This document shows, in pieces, positions 8,147 through 16,679 of a DNA stretch of 64,000 bases. The stretch comes from JARRNE01 sp963824085 (lineage in GTDB: Bacteria; Pseudomonadota; Gammaproteobacteria; Chromatiales; Chromatiaceae). The notes under the pieces were generated by a model that worked only from the letters and a program-made list of their open reading frames with translations, did no database searches and was not told where the DNA came from. Made by a program: the position numbers and the translations under genes. Numbering within the stretch: the stretch's first letter is position 1; every line of letters starts with the position of its first letter. The stretch covers positions 1 to 64,000 of the forward strand of contig CAWGNT010000007.1 in assembly GCA_963824085.1 (NCBI GenBank), given 5' to 3'.

Positions 8147-9190
8147 TCAGTCGTCGATCAGCGCCCGGGCGTCCGCTACCTCGTGGCGGTAAGCGGCGAA
8201 GATGTTGCGCAAGGCATCCCGGATACCGATGCGCGGACTCCAGCCCAGATCCTCCTGGGTATTGCCAATCCAGGGCACACGGGTCTGGATGTCCTGATAG
8301 CCCTTTCCGTAATAGTCCCCGGCGGAGACGTCCACCAGCTCGACGCGCTTGGCACCGGCCTCGTATTCGGGGAACTCCCGCGCCACGTCCAGCATCAGCT
8401 CCGCCAGCTCCCGGACCGAGACGTCGTTGCCGGGATTGCCGATGTTGTAGATCTGGCCGCTCGCCCTGCCGTCGGGGTTCTCGATGATGCGCATGAGCGC
8501 GGCGATGCCGTCCGAGATATCCGTGAAGCTGCGCCGCTGACACCCCCCGTCCACCAGCCGGATGGGCTCGCCGCGTGCAATGTGGCCTAGGAACTGGGTG
8601 ACCACGCGCGAGCTCCCCTCCTTCGGGGTATGCAGGCTGTCCAGGCCGGGGCCGATCCAGTTGAAGGGACGGAACAGGGTGTAGTCGAGCCCGACCTGCT
8701 GGCCGTAGGCCGCAATCACCCGGTCCATCAGCTGCTTGGCACAGGAGTAGATCCAGCGCGGCTTGGCGATGGGGCCAAGCACCAACCTGGAGTCGAAGGG
8801 GTGGAACTCCGCATCCGTACACATCCCGTAGACCTCGGAGGTCGAGGGAAAGAGCACCCGTTTGCGGTGGCGCACGCACGCGCGGACGATAGGCAGGTTG
8901 GCCTCGAAGTCGAGCTCGAAAACGGCGAGCGGATCCTTGACGTAGGTCGCGGGCGTCGCGATCGCCACCAGGGGAAGCACCAGGTCGCACTTCTTGATGT
9001 GATACTCGACCCATTCCTTGTTGATCGTTATATCGCCCTCGCAGAATTGGAAACGCTCGTGCCCGAGGAGCTGCGCTACCCGGTCGCTCGCCATGTCCAT
9101 CCCGAAGACATGCCAATCGGTCTCGTCAACGATCTTCTTTGATAAGTGATGACCGATGAAACCGTTGACGCCGAGGATGAGGATCTTCAT
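8147..9190 (-). CDS. arnA: UDP-glucuronate decarboxylase (stand-alone ArnA dehydrogenase domain)
   Basis: This 347-residue extended-SDR protein corresponds to the C-terminal half of ArnA. It shows the NAD-binding GVNGFIGHH near residue 7, the active-site SEVYG (Ser/Glu), YSCAKQLMDR (YxxxK) and GGCQRRSFTDI with the Arg specific for ArnA-type oxidative decarboxylation of UDP-glucuronate to UDP-Ara4O. In enterobacteria this activity is fused to the formyltransferase; here it is a separate gene whose start overlaps the end of the formyltransferase gene by four bases (ATGA-type coupling). Reaction product feeds ArnB. Confidence 0.9.
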   Translation of the reverse strand: MKILILGVNGFIGHHLSKKIVDETDWHVFGMDMASDRVAQLLGHERFQFCEGDITINKEWVEYHIKKCDLVLPLVAIATPATYVKDPLAVFELDFEANLPIVRACVRHRKRVLFPSTSEVYGMCTDAEFHPFDSRLVLGPIAKPRWIYSCAKQLMDRVIAAYGQQVGLDYTLFRPFNWIGPGLDSLHTPKEGSSRVVTQFLGHIARGEPIRLVDGGCQRRSFTDISDGIAALMRIIENPDGRASGQIYNIGNPGNDVSVRELAELMLDVAREFPEYEAGAKRVELVDVSAGDYYGKGYQDIQTRVPWIGNTQEDLGWSPRIGIRDALRNIFAAYRHEVADARALIDD

Positions 9191-10200
9191 GAATTCTCTG
9201 CCCTCTGCCGGCCCCTTTGCTTCTCACCCGTAGTGCCTACAGCCGAGACCGTCCCGGATGAGCTCGACAATGGAAGCGAAACATCGTCGCATCCGAAGCA
9301 CTCGACGAAACCGTTTCGAGTAAGCTCGCACCCACCCGAGGCGACCCGCGTCAAACGCAGACGCTGTCCATCGGAGAGGTCTGCATAACAGGCATTTCCC
9401 TCCCAGTAGAGACGCGGATGGTGTCCCAGTGCTGCCTCCCCACCATACCAGCTCCCGAGAATGTCGAGCCGCCGCCCGCCAATGTCGGTGAAGGCCCCCG
9501 GATAAGGCGGGGCCACGGCACGGATCAGGTTATGCACCTCCCAGGCGCTAGCGTCCCAGTCGACGCGCCCGTCCTCCGGGCGCCGTCCGCCGAAGTAGCT
9601 CCCGGCGGACAGCTCCTGGGGCGTCTCCACGTGTCTGCCCGCGATCATTAGCGGTACCGTCCGCAACAAGAGGCGCTCGGCGGCACAGATCAGCTTCTGG
9701 AAGACCGTATGGGCGGTATCGTTGGGCAGGATTGCCACCGCCTCCTGATCCACTAGCGCACCCGCGTCGGGCTTCTCGACCATCCGGTGCAGACTTACCC
9801 CCGTCTCACGCTCACCGTGCAGCACCGCCCAGTTCACCGGGACGCGGCCACGGTAGCGCGGCAGCAGGGAGCCGTGCAGGTTGTAGGCGCCCTTGACGGG
9901 CACGGAGAGCAGGTCCGGCCCGAGCAGGCGCCGATAGTAGAAGGAGAAGATCCAGTCCGGCGCGCAGGCACGCACGGCGTCGAGGACGTCAGGGTCGTTC
10001 GGATCCGCCGGAGCGATGCAGGGGACGCCGGCCCACCCCGCCAAGTCCCGCACGCTCTCGAACCAACGGTTCTCCTCCGGATCGTCCTCGTGGCTGAGCA
10101 GCAGGGGCACCTCGAGCCCCAGACCCAACAGCGCCGACAGGGCGCGCACACCCATCGAGTGATAGGCGAAGACCACCGCCCGCTGTGGACGCGCGCTCAA
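9187..10200 (-). CDS. arnA: UDP-Ara4N formyltransferase (stand-alone ArnA formyltransferase domain)
   Basis: A 337-residue formyltransferase with the Formyl_trans_N fold. The catalytic Asn-His pair lies in YNLHGSLLPRYRG (about residue 101) and the catalytic Asp in EKPDAGALVDQ (about 140); the C-terminal domain includes EVHNLIRAVAPPYPGAFT. It transfers formyl from N10-formyl-THF to UDP-4-amino-4-deoxy-L-arabinose. The start codon overlaps the stop of arnC by four bases and its own stop overlaps the next gene, so the two ArnA activities are made as adjacent, translationally coupled polypeptides. The last 40 residues after CFGCDD are low-complexity and poorly conserved. Confidence 0.88.
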   Translation of the reverse strand: MSARPQRAVVFAYHSMGVRALSALLGLGLEVPLLLSHEDDPEENRWFESVRDLAGWAGVPCIAPADPNDPDVLDAVRACAPDWIFSFYYRRLLGPDLLSVPVKGAYNLHGSLLPRYRGRVPVNWAVLHGERETGVSLHRMVEKPDAGALVDQEAVAILPNDTAHTVFQKLICAAERLLLRTVPLMIAGRHVETPQELSAGSYFGGRRPEDGRVDWDASAWEVHNLIRAVAPPYPGAFTDIGGRRLDILGSWYGGEAALGHHPRLYWEGNACYADLSDGQRLRLTRVASGGCELTRNGFVECFGCDDVSLPLSSSSGTVSAVGTTGEKQRGRQRAENS

Positions 10201-11171
10201 GGCTCGGCTCCGCCATTAGCGGTGGGGCGCAGATGGGCTCGGATGAGGTACTTGGGGCGACCCCTGGACTGCTCGTAGATTCGACCGACGTACTCGCCGA
10301 GCAAACCGATCCCGAAGAGGATAACCCCGGCGAGGAAGAAGAGGATGCCGAACAGGGTGAACACGCCCTCGGCCTCGGGCCCGACGACCAGGCGCCGCAC
10401 CGCGAGGAAGACCACGAAGGCAAAAGCGGCCAGGGCAATTGCGATCCCGATCAGCGAGAACAGCTGCAGCGGAACGAGCGAAAATCCGGTCATCAGGTCG
10501 AAGTTGAGATGGATAAGCTTGTAGAGGGGATACTTGGACTCTCCCGCGGCACGCTCGTCGTGCTCCACCAGGATCTCGGTAGGGTTGGCGGCGTACAGGT
10601 AAGCCAAGGCCGGGATGAAGGTGTGGGCCTCGTCGGATGCCAGAACGGCCTCTACGATCTCGCGATCATAGGCTCGAAGCATGCACCCCTGATCGGTCAT
10701 CTGGACACGGGTGATTCGCTCGCGCAGCCGATTCATGACCTTCGAGGCGAAGTCACGCCATCTTGCATCCTTGCGCTTACGGCGAATGCTGCCGACGTAG
10801 TCATGCCCGCGGTCCATTTCGGCCAACAGGCGCGGGATCTCTTCCGGAGGGTTCTGGAGATCGGCATCCAGGGTCACGACCCGGCGCCCGACCGCGACCT
10901 CGAAGCCTGCCAGGATCGCGGCATGCTGACCCGCGTTGGTGCGTAACAGTAGGATCCGGGTCGTGTCCGGCCGAATCCGATGCTGCTGGCGAAGCAGAGT
11001 GGCGGAGCGATCGCGGCTGCCGTCGTCCACCAGCACAACCTCGTAGGAGAGCCCGAGCCTGTCAAGCACCGGATAGAGACGGTCGAACAGCTGAGGCAGC
11101 ACGGCTTCCTCGTTGTATACGGGGATGACCACAGAGAGCTCGACAGCACTTGTCTTGGGTTCGGCATTCAT
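10197..11171 (-). CDS. arnC: ArnC-like undecaprenyl-phosphate Ara4FN transferase
   Basis: A 324-residue family-2 glycosyltransferase. The GT-A features are LSVVIPVYNEEAVLPQL, the nucleotide-binding VDDGSRDRS and the DxD-type DADLQNPPEEIP. Two C-terminal transmembrane helices (FSLIGIAIALAAFAFVVFLA near residue 240 and LFGILFFLAGVILFGIGLL) anchor it in the inner membrane, then GEYVGRIYEQSRGRPKYLI, typical of ArnC/DPM1-like enzymes. It moves formylated Ara4N from UDP to undecaprenyl phosphate. It follows arnB by four bases. Confidence 0.9.
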   Translation of the reverse strand: MNAEPKTSAVELSVVIPVYNEEAVLPQLFDRLYPVLDRLGLSYEVVLVDDGSRDRSATLLRQQHRIRPDTTRILLLRTNAGQHAAILAGFEVAVGRRVVTLDADLQNPPEEIPRLLAEMDRGHDYVGSIRRKRKDARWRDFASKVMNRLRERITRVQMTDQGCMLRAYDREIVEAVLASDEAHTFIPALAYLYAANPTEILVEHDERAAGESKYPLYKLIHLNFDLMTGFSLVPLQLFSLIGIAIALAAFAFVVFLAVRRLVVGPEAEGVFTLFGILFFLAGVILFGIGLLGEYVGRIYEQSRGRPKYLIRAHLRPTANGGAEP

Positions 11172-11175
11172 AGGG

Positions 11176-12291
11176 TCAGGCTGACAGCAGTGCTTCCAGT
11201 GCTGCGCACACTCGCTCCACGTCCTCGCGCGCCATGGCCGGGAACAGGGGTAGCGTCAGGGTCTCGCTCCCGATGCGCTCCGCAGCCGGAAAATCCCCGG
11301 GACCGTAGCCGAGGCGGCGGTAGAGGCCGAAGAGATGGATGGCCGGATAGTGGATGCCCGCGAGGATCCCATGCCCTCGAAGCGCTGCCATGAAGGAGGC
11401 CCGATCTGTTCCGCACGCGGCGTAATCGAGACAGATACAGAACATGTGCCAGCTGTGCCCAGGGGCGTCCTGCGGGGCCAGAAGTGACGGATGGCGCGGC
11501 AGACGTTCCAGATAATGCCGGGCCAGCTCACGGCGCTTGGCGTTGAACCCCTCCAGCTTCGGCAACTGCGTCAAACCGATTGCGGCACCGACGTCGGGAA
11601 GGTTCATCTTGCCGCCCCACTCCGGCACCTCGACGTTGCCGTCGGCATCCTTTTCGATGCCATGGAAGCGAATGCGCTCGAGCCGCTTGGCGAGCTGGGG
11701 ATCGGCGACCGCGACCGCCCCGCCCTCCACCGTGGTGATGTTCTTGTTCGGGTGGAAGCTGAAGCAGACCGGGTTTCCGGAGGCACCCACGAAACGCTCC
11801 CTGTACCTGGTGCCGATGGCCTGGGCCGCGTCCTCGATGACCACCAACCCCTTTGCCGCGGCAAGATGGTAGAGCGGCTCCAGATCGACGGGACGGCCGG
11901 CGAAATGCACGGGGATCACCGCCCTGGTCCGTGGGGTGATCGCGTCGGCGACGGCATCGGCGGACAGGTTACGCGAGACCAAGTCCACATCAACGAAGCG
12001 GGGCCGCGCGCCGACGCGCAGGACGACATTCGCGGTGGCGACAAAGCTCATGGCGGGGACAATCACCTCGTCCCCGGGGCCCACACCCGCTGCCAGCAGG
12101 GCCGCCTCCAAGGCGCTGGTGCCGGAGTTGAAGGCCAACACCCGCACCCCACCTCCGATGTATTCGGCGAGAGCCGCCTCGAATGCCCGGACCTTGGGCC
12201 CGGACGTGAGCCAGCCGGAGGCGAGGACGTCCCTTACCGCCGCCTGCTCTTCGGGGCCAATGCTCGGGCGAGTAAACGGCAGCACGTCCAT
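11176..12291 (-). CDS. arnB: UDP-Ara4O aminotransferase ArnB
   Basis: About 371 residues from ATG 12291 (MDVLPFTRPSIGPEE, the family's typical N-terminus); an upstream in-frame start would overlap the previous gene. It is a DegT/DnrJ/EryC1 PLP-dependent aminotransferase with FNSGTSALEAAL, VIEDAAQAIGT (Asp contacting the pyridine ring) and the PLP lysine in FSFHPNKNITTVEGG. It converts UDP-Ara4O to UDP-Ara4N using glutamate. It lies between the flippase-like gene (7-base gap) and arnC. Confidence 0.92.
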   Translation of the reverse strand: MDVLPFTRPSIGPEEQAAVRDVLASGWLTSGPKVRAFEAALAEYIGGGVRVLAFNSGTSALEAALLAAGVGPGDEVIVPAMSFVATANVVLRVGARPRFVDVDLVSRNLSADAVADAITPRTRAVIPVHFAGRPVDLEPLYHLAAAKGLVVIEDAAQAIGTRYRERFVGASGNPVCFSFHPNKNITTVEGGAVAVADPQLAKRLERIRFHGIEKDADGNVEVPEWGGKMNLPDVGAAIGLTQLPKLEGFNAKRRELARHYLERLPRHPSLLAPQDAPGHSWHMFCICLDYAACGTDRASFMAALRGHGILAGIHYPAIHLFGLYRRLGYGPGDFPAAERIGSETLTLPLFPAMAREDVERVCAALEALLSA

Positions 12292-12298
12292 CGCAAGC

Positions 12299-12670
12299 TC
12301 AGGCCCGTGCCAGCACGAAGACACCGAGAATGATGATGCCGATCCCCGCCATCTTGGTCAGATTCATCGACTCCCCGAGCCACGCCCACGCCGCCAACGC
12401 GTTGACCACATAGCCAATGGACAGCATCGGATAGGCGATGCTCACCTCCACCCGGGACAGCGCAAGGATCCACACCACCACGCTCACGGCATAGCAGCCG
12501 AGGCCCAGCCACAACCAGGGCTCTGCCGCCAACCGCAGCGTGGTCGGGACGGCACCGGAGACGCTCAAGGCAATTGGCCCCAAGTCTCTCACGCTGGCCT
12601 TGAGGGCGAACTGGGCGGCCGCATTCAGCAGCACCCCGGTGATCACGAGAACGAATGCGAGGGCGCTCAT
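12299..12670 (-). CDS. arnE: ArnE/ArnF-like small multidrug-type flippase subunit
   Basis: A 123-residue EamA/SMR-type protein with four predicted transmembrane helices: N-terminal AFVLVITGVLLNAAAQFALK, WLWLGLGCYAVSVVVWILAL, VEVSIAYPMLSIGYVVNAL and the C-terminal MAGIGIIILGVFVLA. SRVEVSIAYP is the SMR signature region. As the first gene of the arn operon, it is best interpreted as the flippase moving Ara4N-phosphoundecaprenol across the inner membrane; normally two subunits (ArnE, ArnF) are present, and only one is seen here, so it may act as a homo-oligomer. No arnT transferase follows in the window. Confidence 0.78.
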   Translation of the reverse strand: MSALAFVLVITGVLLNAAAQFALKASVRDLGPIALSVSGAVPTTLRLAAEPWLWLGLGCYAVSVVVWILALSRVEVSIAYPMLSIGYVVNALAAWAWLGESMNLTKMAGIGIIILGVFVLARA

Positions 12671-12787
12671 GCCTTGGTCACTGCGCTCTTGATATTTCTC
12701 AAATCTCCAAAACCATTTTTCGCTCGCCGCGACCGCGAGGATTCTTGACCTGTTGCGACACCTTCCGCTGGGGGCTCCTAAAGCCGC

Positions 12788-14092
12788 TTATTGAGTTGTT
12801 CTTGAACCGTCACTTACCACCATACCGCCTGGCTCACCGCACGCGCTTGCTTCGCGAGGTCCGGTCGACCAAGGAGTGGCCGAGCTGACCGATCGAGGAC
12901 GCGACCGCGATCGCACCGTAACCGCCAGCCTGGCTTCCAGCCGGCAGCATCGGCGTTCGCGCTCCGGTCCGGCCGGCAATCGTCGCGCAAGATCCAGGGC
13001 AGCCCCGTAGTCGCGCAGTCGGTGCTCGCGGTGTTTGGCCAGAGCCTCGATCGCCGCCGCCTCACCCTGCTCCGCAAGTGCCTCCCAGATCCGGCACGCC
13101 GCCGCCCATTCACCACGACCTCGGTGCAAGCGAGCCAAGTCCAGAAATGCCGGCGGCGCGAGAAGTGACCGGTTGGCAGCCAGCAGGGCGAAGGCCCGCG
13201 CCTCATCGCCGCGCGCGAGATGATACCTCGCCACCGCACCGATTTCCGCACCGGTCGCGGCGGGGTCTCGCAGACTCCGCGCCAAGGGCGACGCCAAGCC
13301 CAGCAGGGACATCAGATCCCGGCGGTTGTGTGCGAGCACGCCGCACAGGCGCTCGCTGTCGCCCTGCCGAAGCCAGGCGAGCCAAGCCTGCGGCGCCTCG
13401 GCCCCCGGCAGATCTCCGCTGCGCGCGTAGCCGAGCAAACGGCGCTCTGCCGTGACGAGCCGGCAATCCGGCCACACCCGTCCAAATACGCGGCGCACCA
13501 ACGCAAGGAGATCAAGGTGTGCCTTCGCGTCCAAGGATGAATCGACGCCGCTCAGGCGAAAGCGCGTCGCCAGAAGCGGCGCGTCAAATGCCTTGCCGTT
13601 GTAGCTGACCAGGACTTGCGCCTGCTCGATCTCCCGTTCGACGGCTTCGAGATAGGCTGCCTCTGCGTCAAGGCGGGACAGCAGGTACTGGCGCATGATC
13701 AGGGCGCCATCGTCCAGACGCACCGCCCCAAACAGAAAGGCCCAGGTACCAGTACCCCCCGCCAGCCCACTGGTCTCGGTATCGAGGAACAGACACTTCC
13801 CCGGTTCGATGTTCGCGCCGTCATGGAGGAACGGCACCTCAACGAGCGCGTCCCGCAGCCTGACCCCGCCATGCCAATGGTCGAGATCGAGCTTCCGCTC
13901 GACCCTTATCAGACCCGTGTCAAGCTGCTCACCGCCGATGGCAGTCGCCAAGGCAGACTCGTCGGGCCGATGGTGAGCCTCCCGTCGGCTCGGGCCGGAA
14001 GCGAGACGCCGCAGGCGTGCTGCAAGGTCGCTCGGCGGCGCAGGAGGCGCCGTCTCCCCCTTCAGCAGCCGCAGCCGTTCCTCAAGCGTCAC
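12788..14092 (-). CDS. MrfB/YprB-like RNase H-fold 3'-5' exonuclease
   Basis: A 434-residue protein with a DEDD exonuclease core: FLDTETSGLAGGTG (first Asp/Glu, about residue 103), LVSYNGKAFDAPLL (second Asp), DLLALVRRVF and AHNRRDLMSL (last Asp). This arrangement is that of YprB, now called MrfB in Bacillus, the exonuclease of a mitomycin-C repair pathway. The C-terminal third contains TPR-like helices (ARYHLARGDEARAFALL; LARLHRGRGEWAAACRIW). The final 50 residues are Arg/Ser/Gly-rich and look like read-through after a small frameshift. Its start overlaps the helicase gene end by 11 bases, so the two are translationally coupled. Confidence 0.82.
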   Translation of the reverse strand: MTLEERLRLLKGETAPPAPPSDLAARLRRLASGPSRREAHHRPDESALATAIGGEQLDTGLIRVERKLDLDHWHGGVRLRDALVEVPFLHDGANIEPGKCLFLDTETSGLAGGTGTWAFLFGAVRLDDGALIMRQYLLSRLDAEAAYLEAVEREIEQAQVLVSYNGKAFDAPLLATRFRLSGVDSSLDAKAHLDLLALVRRVFGRVWPDCRLVTAERRLLGYARSGDLPGAEAPQAWLAWLRQGDSERLCGVLAHNRRDLMSLLGLASPLARSLRDPAATGAEIGAVARYHLARGDEARAFALLAANRSLLAPPAFLDLARLHRGRGEWAAACRIWEALAEQGEAAAIEALAKHREHRLRDYGAALDLARRLPAGPERERRCCRLEARLAVTVRSRSRPRSVSSATPWSTGPREASACGEPGGMVVSDGSRTTQ

Positions 14093-16547
14093 GGAGAAGC
14101 GCTAGCACGCGAAGTGCCAATCCCTTGGGTGTAGCCTTCACCCGTTCCCGTTCGACAGGGAACAGAGGGACGATCTGGACGCCGGGGAGTGATTCGTCCG
14201 CCGCGTGACGCGGCTCGTCGCCAGGCAGAACAGGGCCGACACAGGCGGGACAGCCCGCCGGGCAGGGGCAATCCAGCACCAAACGCTCCGCGTGAGCTAT
14301 CAGCAGTGCAGCGTCGTCGAACAGGGGCCCGGAGAGGCCGACCCCGCCGGGATAGTTGTCGTAGAGGAAGAGGGTCGGAGCGAACTGGCGGATAGAACCC
14401 CCGTCCGACGCCTCGCTATCCGAATCCCGCACCTGCCCGCGTCCGTCTGCTCCGACGACGGCCGACCAGGTCCCCTCCCCGTCTCCCACTGCACGCGCCA
14501 GGTCGCGGAGCTCGGCCATCGACCGCAGCGCCGCCACGTAATGCAGGGCGTAGCCGGCGCCAAGGAAGCCCTCGATGGCTTGCTGGCGCTCGGGCAGGGA
14601 CCGCGCCAGGGCGCGGGGCTCGACCTGCCACCAGACCGCGGTGGTGTGCATCTCCTGGTCCGGAAGGTTGATATTGCCGTAGCCGATGTTGTCGTGGGTG
14701 TAGTAGCGAATCTTCTTGTAGCCCGGATAGCGCCGCACGAGATGCACCTCCCCGTGCGCAGCGACGGATTGGGGCGCCTGACGCGCCTCGAAGCGGGCGA
14801 GGATCTTGAGGCGGGTGTAGTCGATGGCGTCCGTGTAATAGTCGGCGCGGGTGCACCGCACCAACGCCTTGCGGCCCACCCAGTCGAGACGCTCCACTTG
14901 GAAGGGCTGGGACTGGATCATGTAGATGGCCCCTTCGTACAGGGTTCCGGGGGCGCTCGAATAGTCGACCTCGGCCAGGATCTTCTGCGCCCCATTGGTG
15001 ATGTCGATCACCACGAAGTTCCCGTCAGCCACCGAGCGCAGCGAGACGGCATTGGCCGGATAGCTGTCCCCGATCCAATACCAGCGCTTGCCCTGCCGCT
15101 GCAGGATGCCCTCGTCGCTCAGGTAGGCCAGCATCTCGCCCAGGTCCTCGCCACCGAAGCCCTCCCCGTCGTAGAAAGGCAGCTCGAAGGCGGCGCAGCG
15201 CACGTGATCGAGCAGAATCAAGAGCTGATCCGGTTGGATGCGCGCGTGCTCCGGCGAGGCCCCGAGGAAGAACTCGGGGTGGCGCACGATGTACTGGTCC
15301 AGGGGATCGCTGGTGGCCACCAGCACGCCCAAGGCCGAGCGCTGCCTGCGCCCGGCCCGTCCCAGGCGCTGCCAGGTGGCGGCCACGGTGCCCGGATACC
15401 CGTTGAGGACGGCCACGTCCAGCGCACCTATGTCGACCCCGAGCTCGAGGGCGGACGTACTGACCACAGTGTCGACCTGGCCCGCGCGCATCGCCTGCTC
15501 TGAGCGTCGCCGCTCGCTCGGAAGGTAGCCTCCCCGATACGCCAGCACCCGCGGCGGCTTCCGGGGATCACGGTCGAAGACGTCTTTCAGATACTTGGTG
15601 ATGACCTCGACCATGAGACGGGAGCGGGCGAAGACGATGCTCTTCAACCCCAGGCGCGCCGCCGCGCGGGCGATGCGGGTCGTCTGGGAGCGGGCGGAGG
15701 CGCGGATGCCGAGGTCCGGGTTGACCACCGGAGGGTTCCACAGGAAGAGCCGTCGCTCACCCTGGGGCGCCCCGCTCTCGGTGAGCGCAACAGCAGGCTC
15801 GCCGATCAAACGCTCGGCCAGCTCCGCAGGATTGGCAATGGTGGCGGATGCGAAGATGAAACGGGGCTCGACGCCATAGAACCGGCAGACCCGGCGCAGG
15901 CGCCGAAATACGTTGGCAACGTGCGAGCCAAACACGCCCCGATAGCTGTGCAGCTCGTCGACCACGACGAAGGCCAGCGCCTCGAAGAACTGCGCCCACT
16001 TGGTGTGATGGGGGAGGATCGCCTGGTGCAGCATATCCGGGTTGGAGACCACGATATCGCCGCGGGTCCGCACCGCCTTGCGAGCATCTCCAGGAGTGTC
16101 GCCGTCGAACGTGAAGGCCCGCACGCCGAGCGCCGCCGCCTGGTTGAGCTCGCAGAGCTCCGCGACTTGGTCCTGGGCCAGGGCCTTGGTGGGGAAGAGA
16201 TATAGGGCCTTCGCCCCGCGGGCGAGCACCGCATCCAGCACCGGCATGTTGTAGCACAGGGTCTTGCCTGAGGCCGTCGGGGTCGCGACAACCAGGTGCC
16301 GTCCCTCCTGCACGATGCGCCAGGCCTCCGCCTGGTGCGTGTAAAGACGGCCTATTCCGCGCGCATCAAGAGCCATGCGGAGCGCCGGGTGCATATCCTC
16401 GGGCAGCGGCCGGTAGCGCCCTTCCGCTGCCGGCAGCATCAGCTCGCCTGCGATCCGCTCGCGGTAGCGTCGCTTAAGTCCTGCCACGAGCCGGATGACC
16501 CGATCTGCCTCGGGCTCAATCCGCCGAACCGCCTGTTGCCCCGCCAT
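14082..16547 (-). CDS. MrfA/YprA-like DEAD/DEAH helicase with C-terminal cysteine-rich domain
   Basis: An 821-residue superfamily-2 helicase. Motif I is ATPTASGKT at residues 88-96, motif II the variant DELH in VVVDELHSYRG, and motif VI QRLGRAGRRQRSA. The second half matches the DUF1998 region; near residue 775 four cysteines occur in CPCPAGCPACVGP, the metal-binding cluster typical of MrfA. In Bacillus MrfA works with the exonuclease MrfB in UvrABC-independent repair of mitomycin C adducts; the adjoining gene here encodes the MrfB-like partner. The length fits the family. Regulation is not visible; no LexA box was recognised upstream. Confidence 0.88.
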   Translation of the reverse strand: MAGQQAVRRIEPEADRVIRLVAGLKRRYRERIAGELMLPAAEGRYRPLPEDMHPALRMALDARGIGRLYTHQAEAWRIVQEGRHLVVATPTASGKTLCYNMPVLDAVLARGAKALYLFPTKALAQDQVAELCELNQAAALGVRAFTFDGDTPGDARKAVRTRGDIVVSNPDMLHQAILPHHTKWAQFFEALAFVVVDELHSYRGVFGSHVANVFRRLRRVCRFYGVEPRFIFASATIANPAELAERLIGEPAVALTESGAPQGERRLFLWNPPVVNPDLGIRASARSQTTRIARAAARLGLKSIVFARSRLMVEVITKYLKDVFDRDPRKPPRVLAYRGGYLPSERRRSEQAMRAGQVDTVVSTSALELGVDIGALDVAVLNGYPGTVAATWQRLGRAGRRQRSALGVLVATSDPLDQYIVRHPEFFLGASPEHARIQPDQLLILLDHVRCAAFELPFYDGEGFGGEDLGEMLAYLSDEGILQRQGKRWYWIGDSYPANAVSLRSVADGNFVVIDITNGAQKILAEVDYSSAPGTLYEGAIYMIQSQPFQVERLDWVGRKALVRCTRADYYTDAIDYTRLKILARFEARQAPQSVAAHGEVHLVRRYPGYKKIRYYTHDNIGYGNINLPDQEMHTTAVWWQVEPRALARSLPERQQAIEGFLGAGYALHYVAALRSMAELRDLARAVGDGEGTWSAVVGADGRGQVRDSDSEASDGGSIRQFAPTLFLYDNYPGGVGLSGPLFDDAALLIAHAERLVLDCPCPAGCPACVGPVLPGDEPRHAADESLPGVQIVPLFPVERERVKATPKGLALRVLALLRDA

Positions 16548-16679
16548 TGTCCCGCCCTCTCGTTAGGTAGAGGCCGAGTCTAAGGCGGGGGGTGGCTCAT
16601 TTCGTGAGCCTCCCTTTTCCGGTTCTGCGGTCGAGCTAGGTACAATTGCGGATCGTTACCGGACCCCAGGGGAGACCAA

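Noticed and set aside
12671..12787. Possible PmrA box upstream of the arn operon
   Set aside because: The ATTGAG-N5-CTTGAA match has several departures from the YTTAAK-N5-YTTAAK consensus and overlaps the end of the exonuclease gene.
14205..15503. Long plus-strand open frame opposite the helicase
   Set aside because: It is an antisense shadow of the helicase with no recognisable domain.
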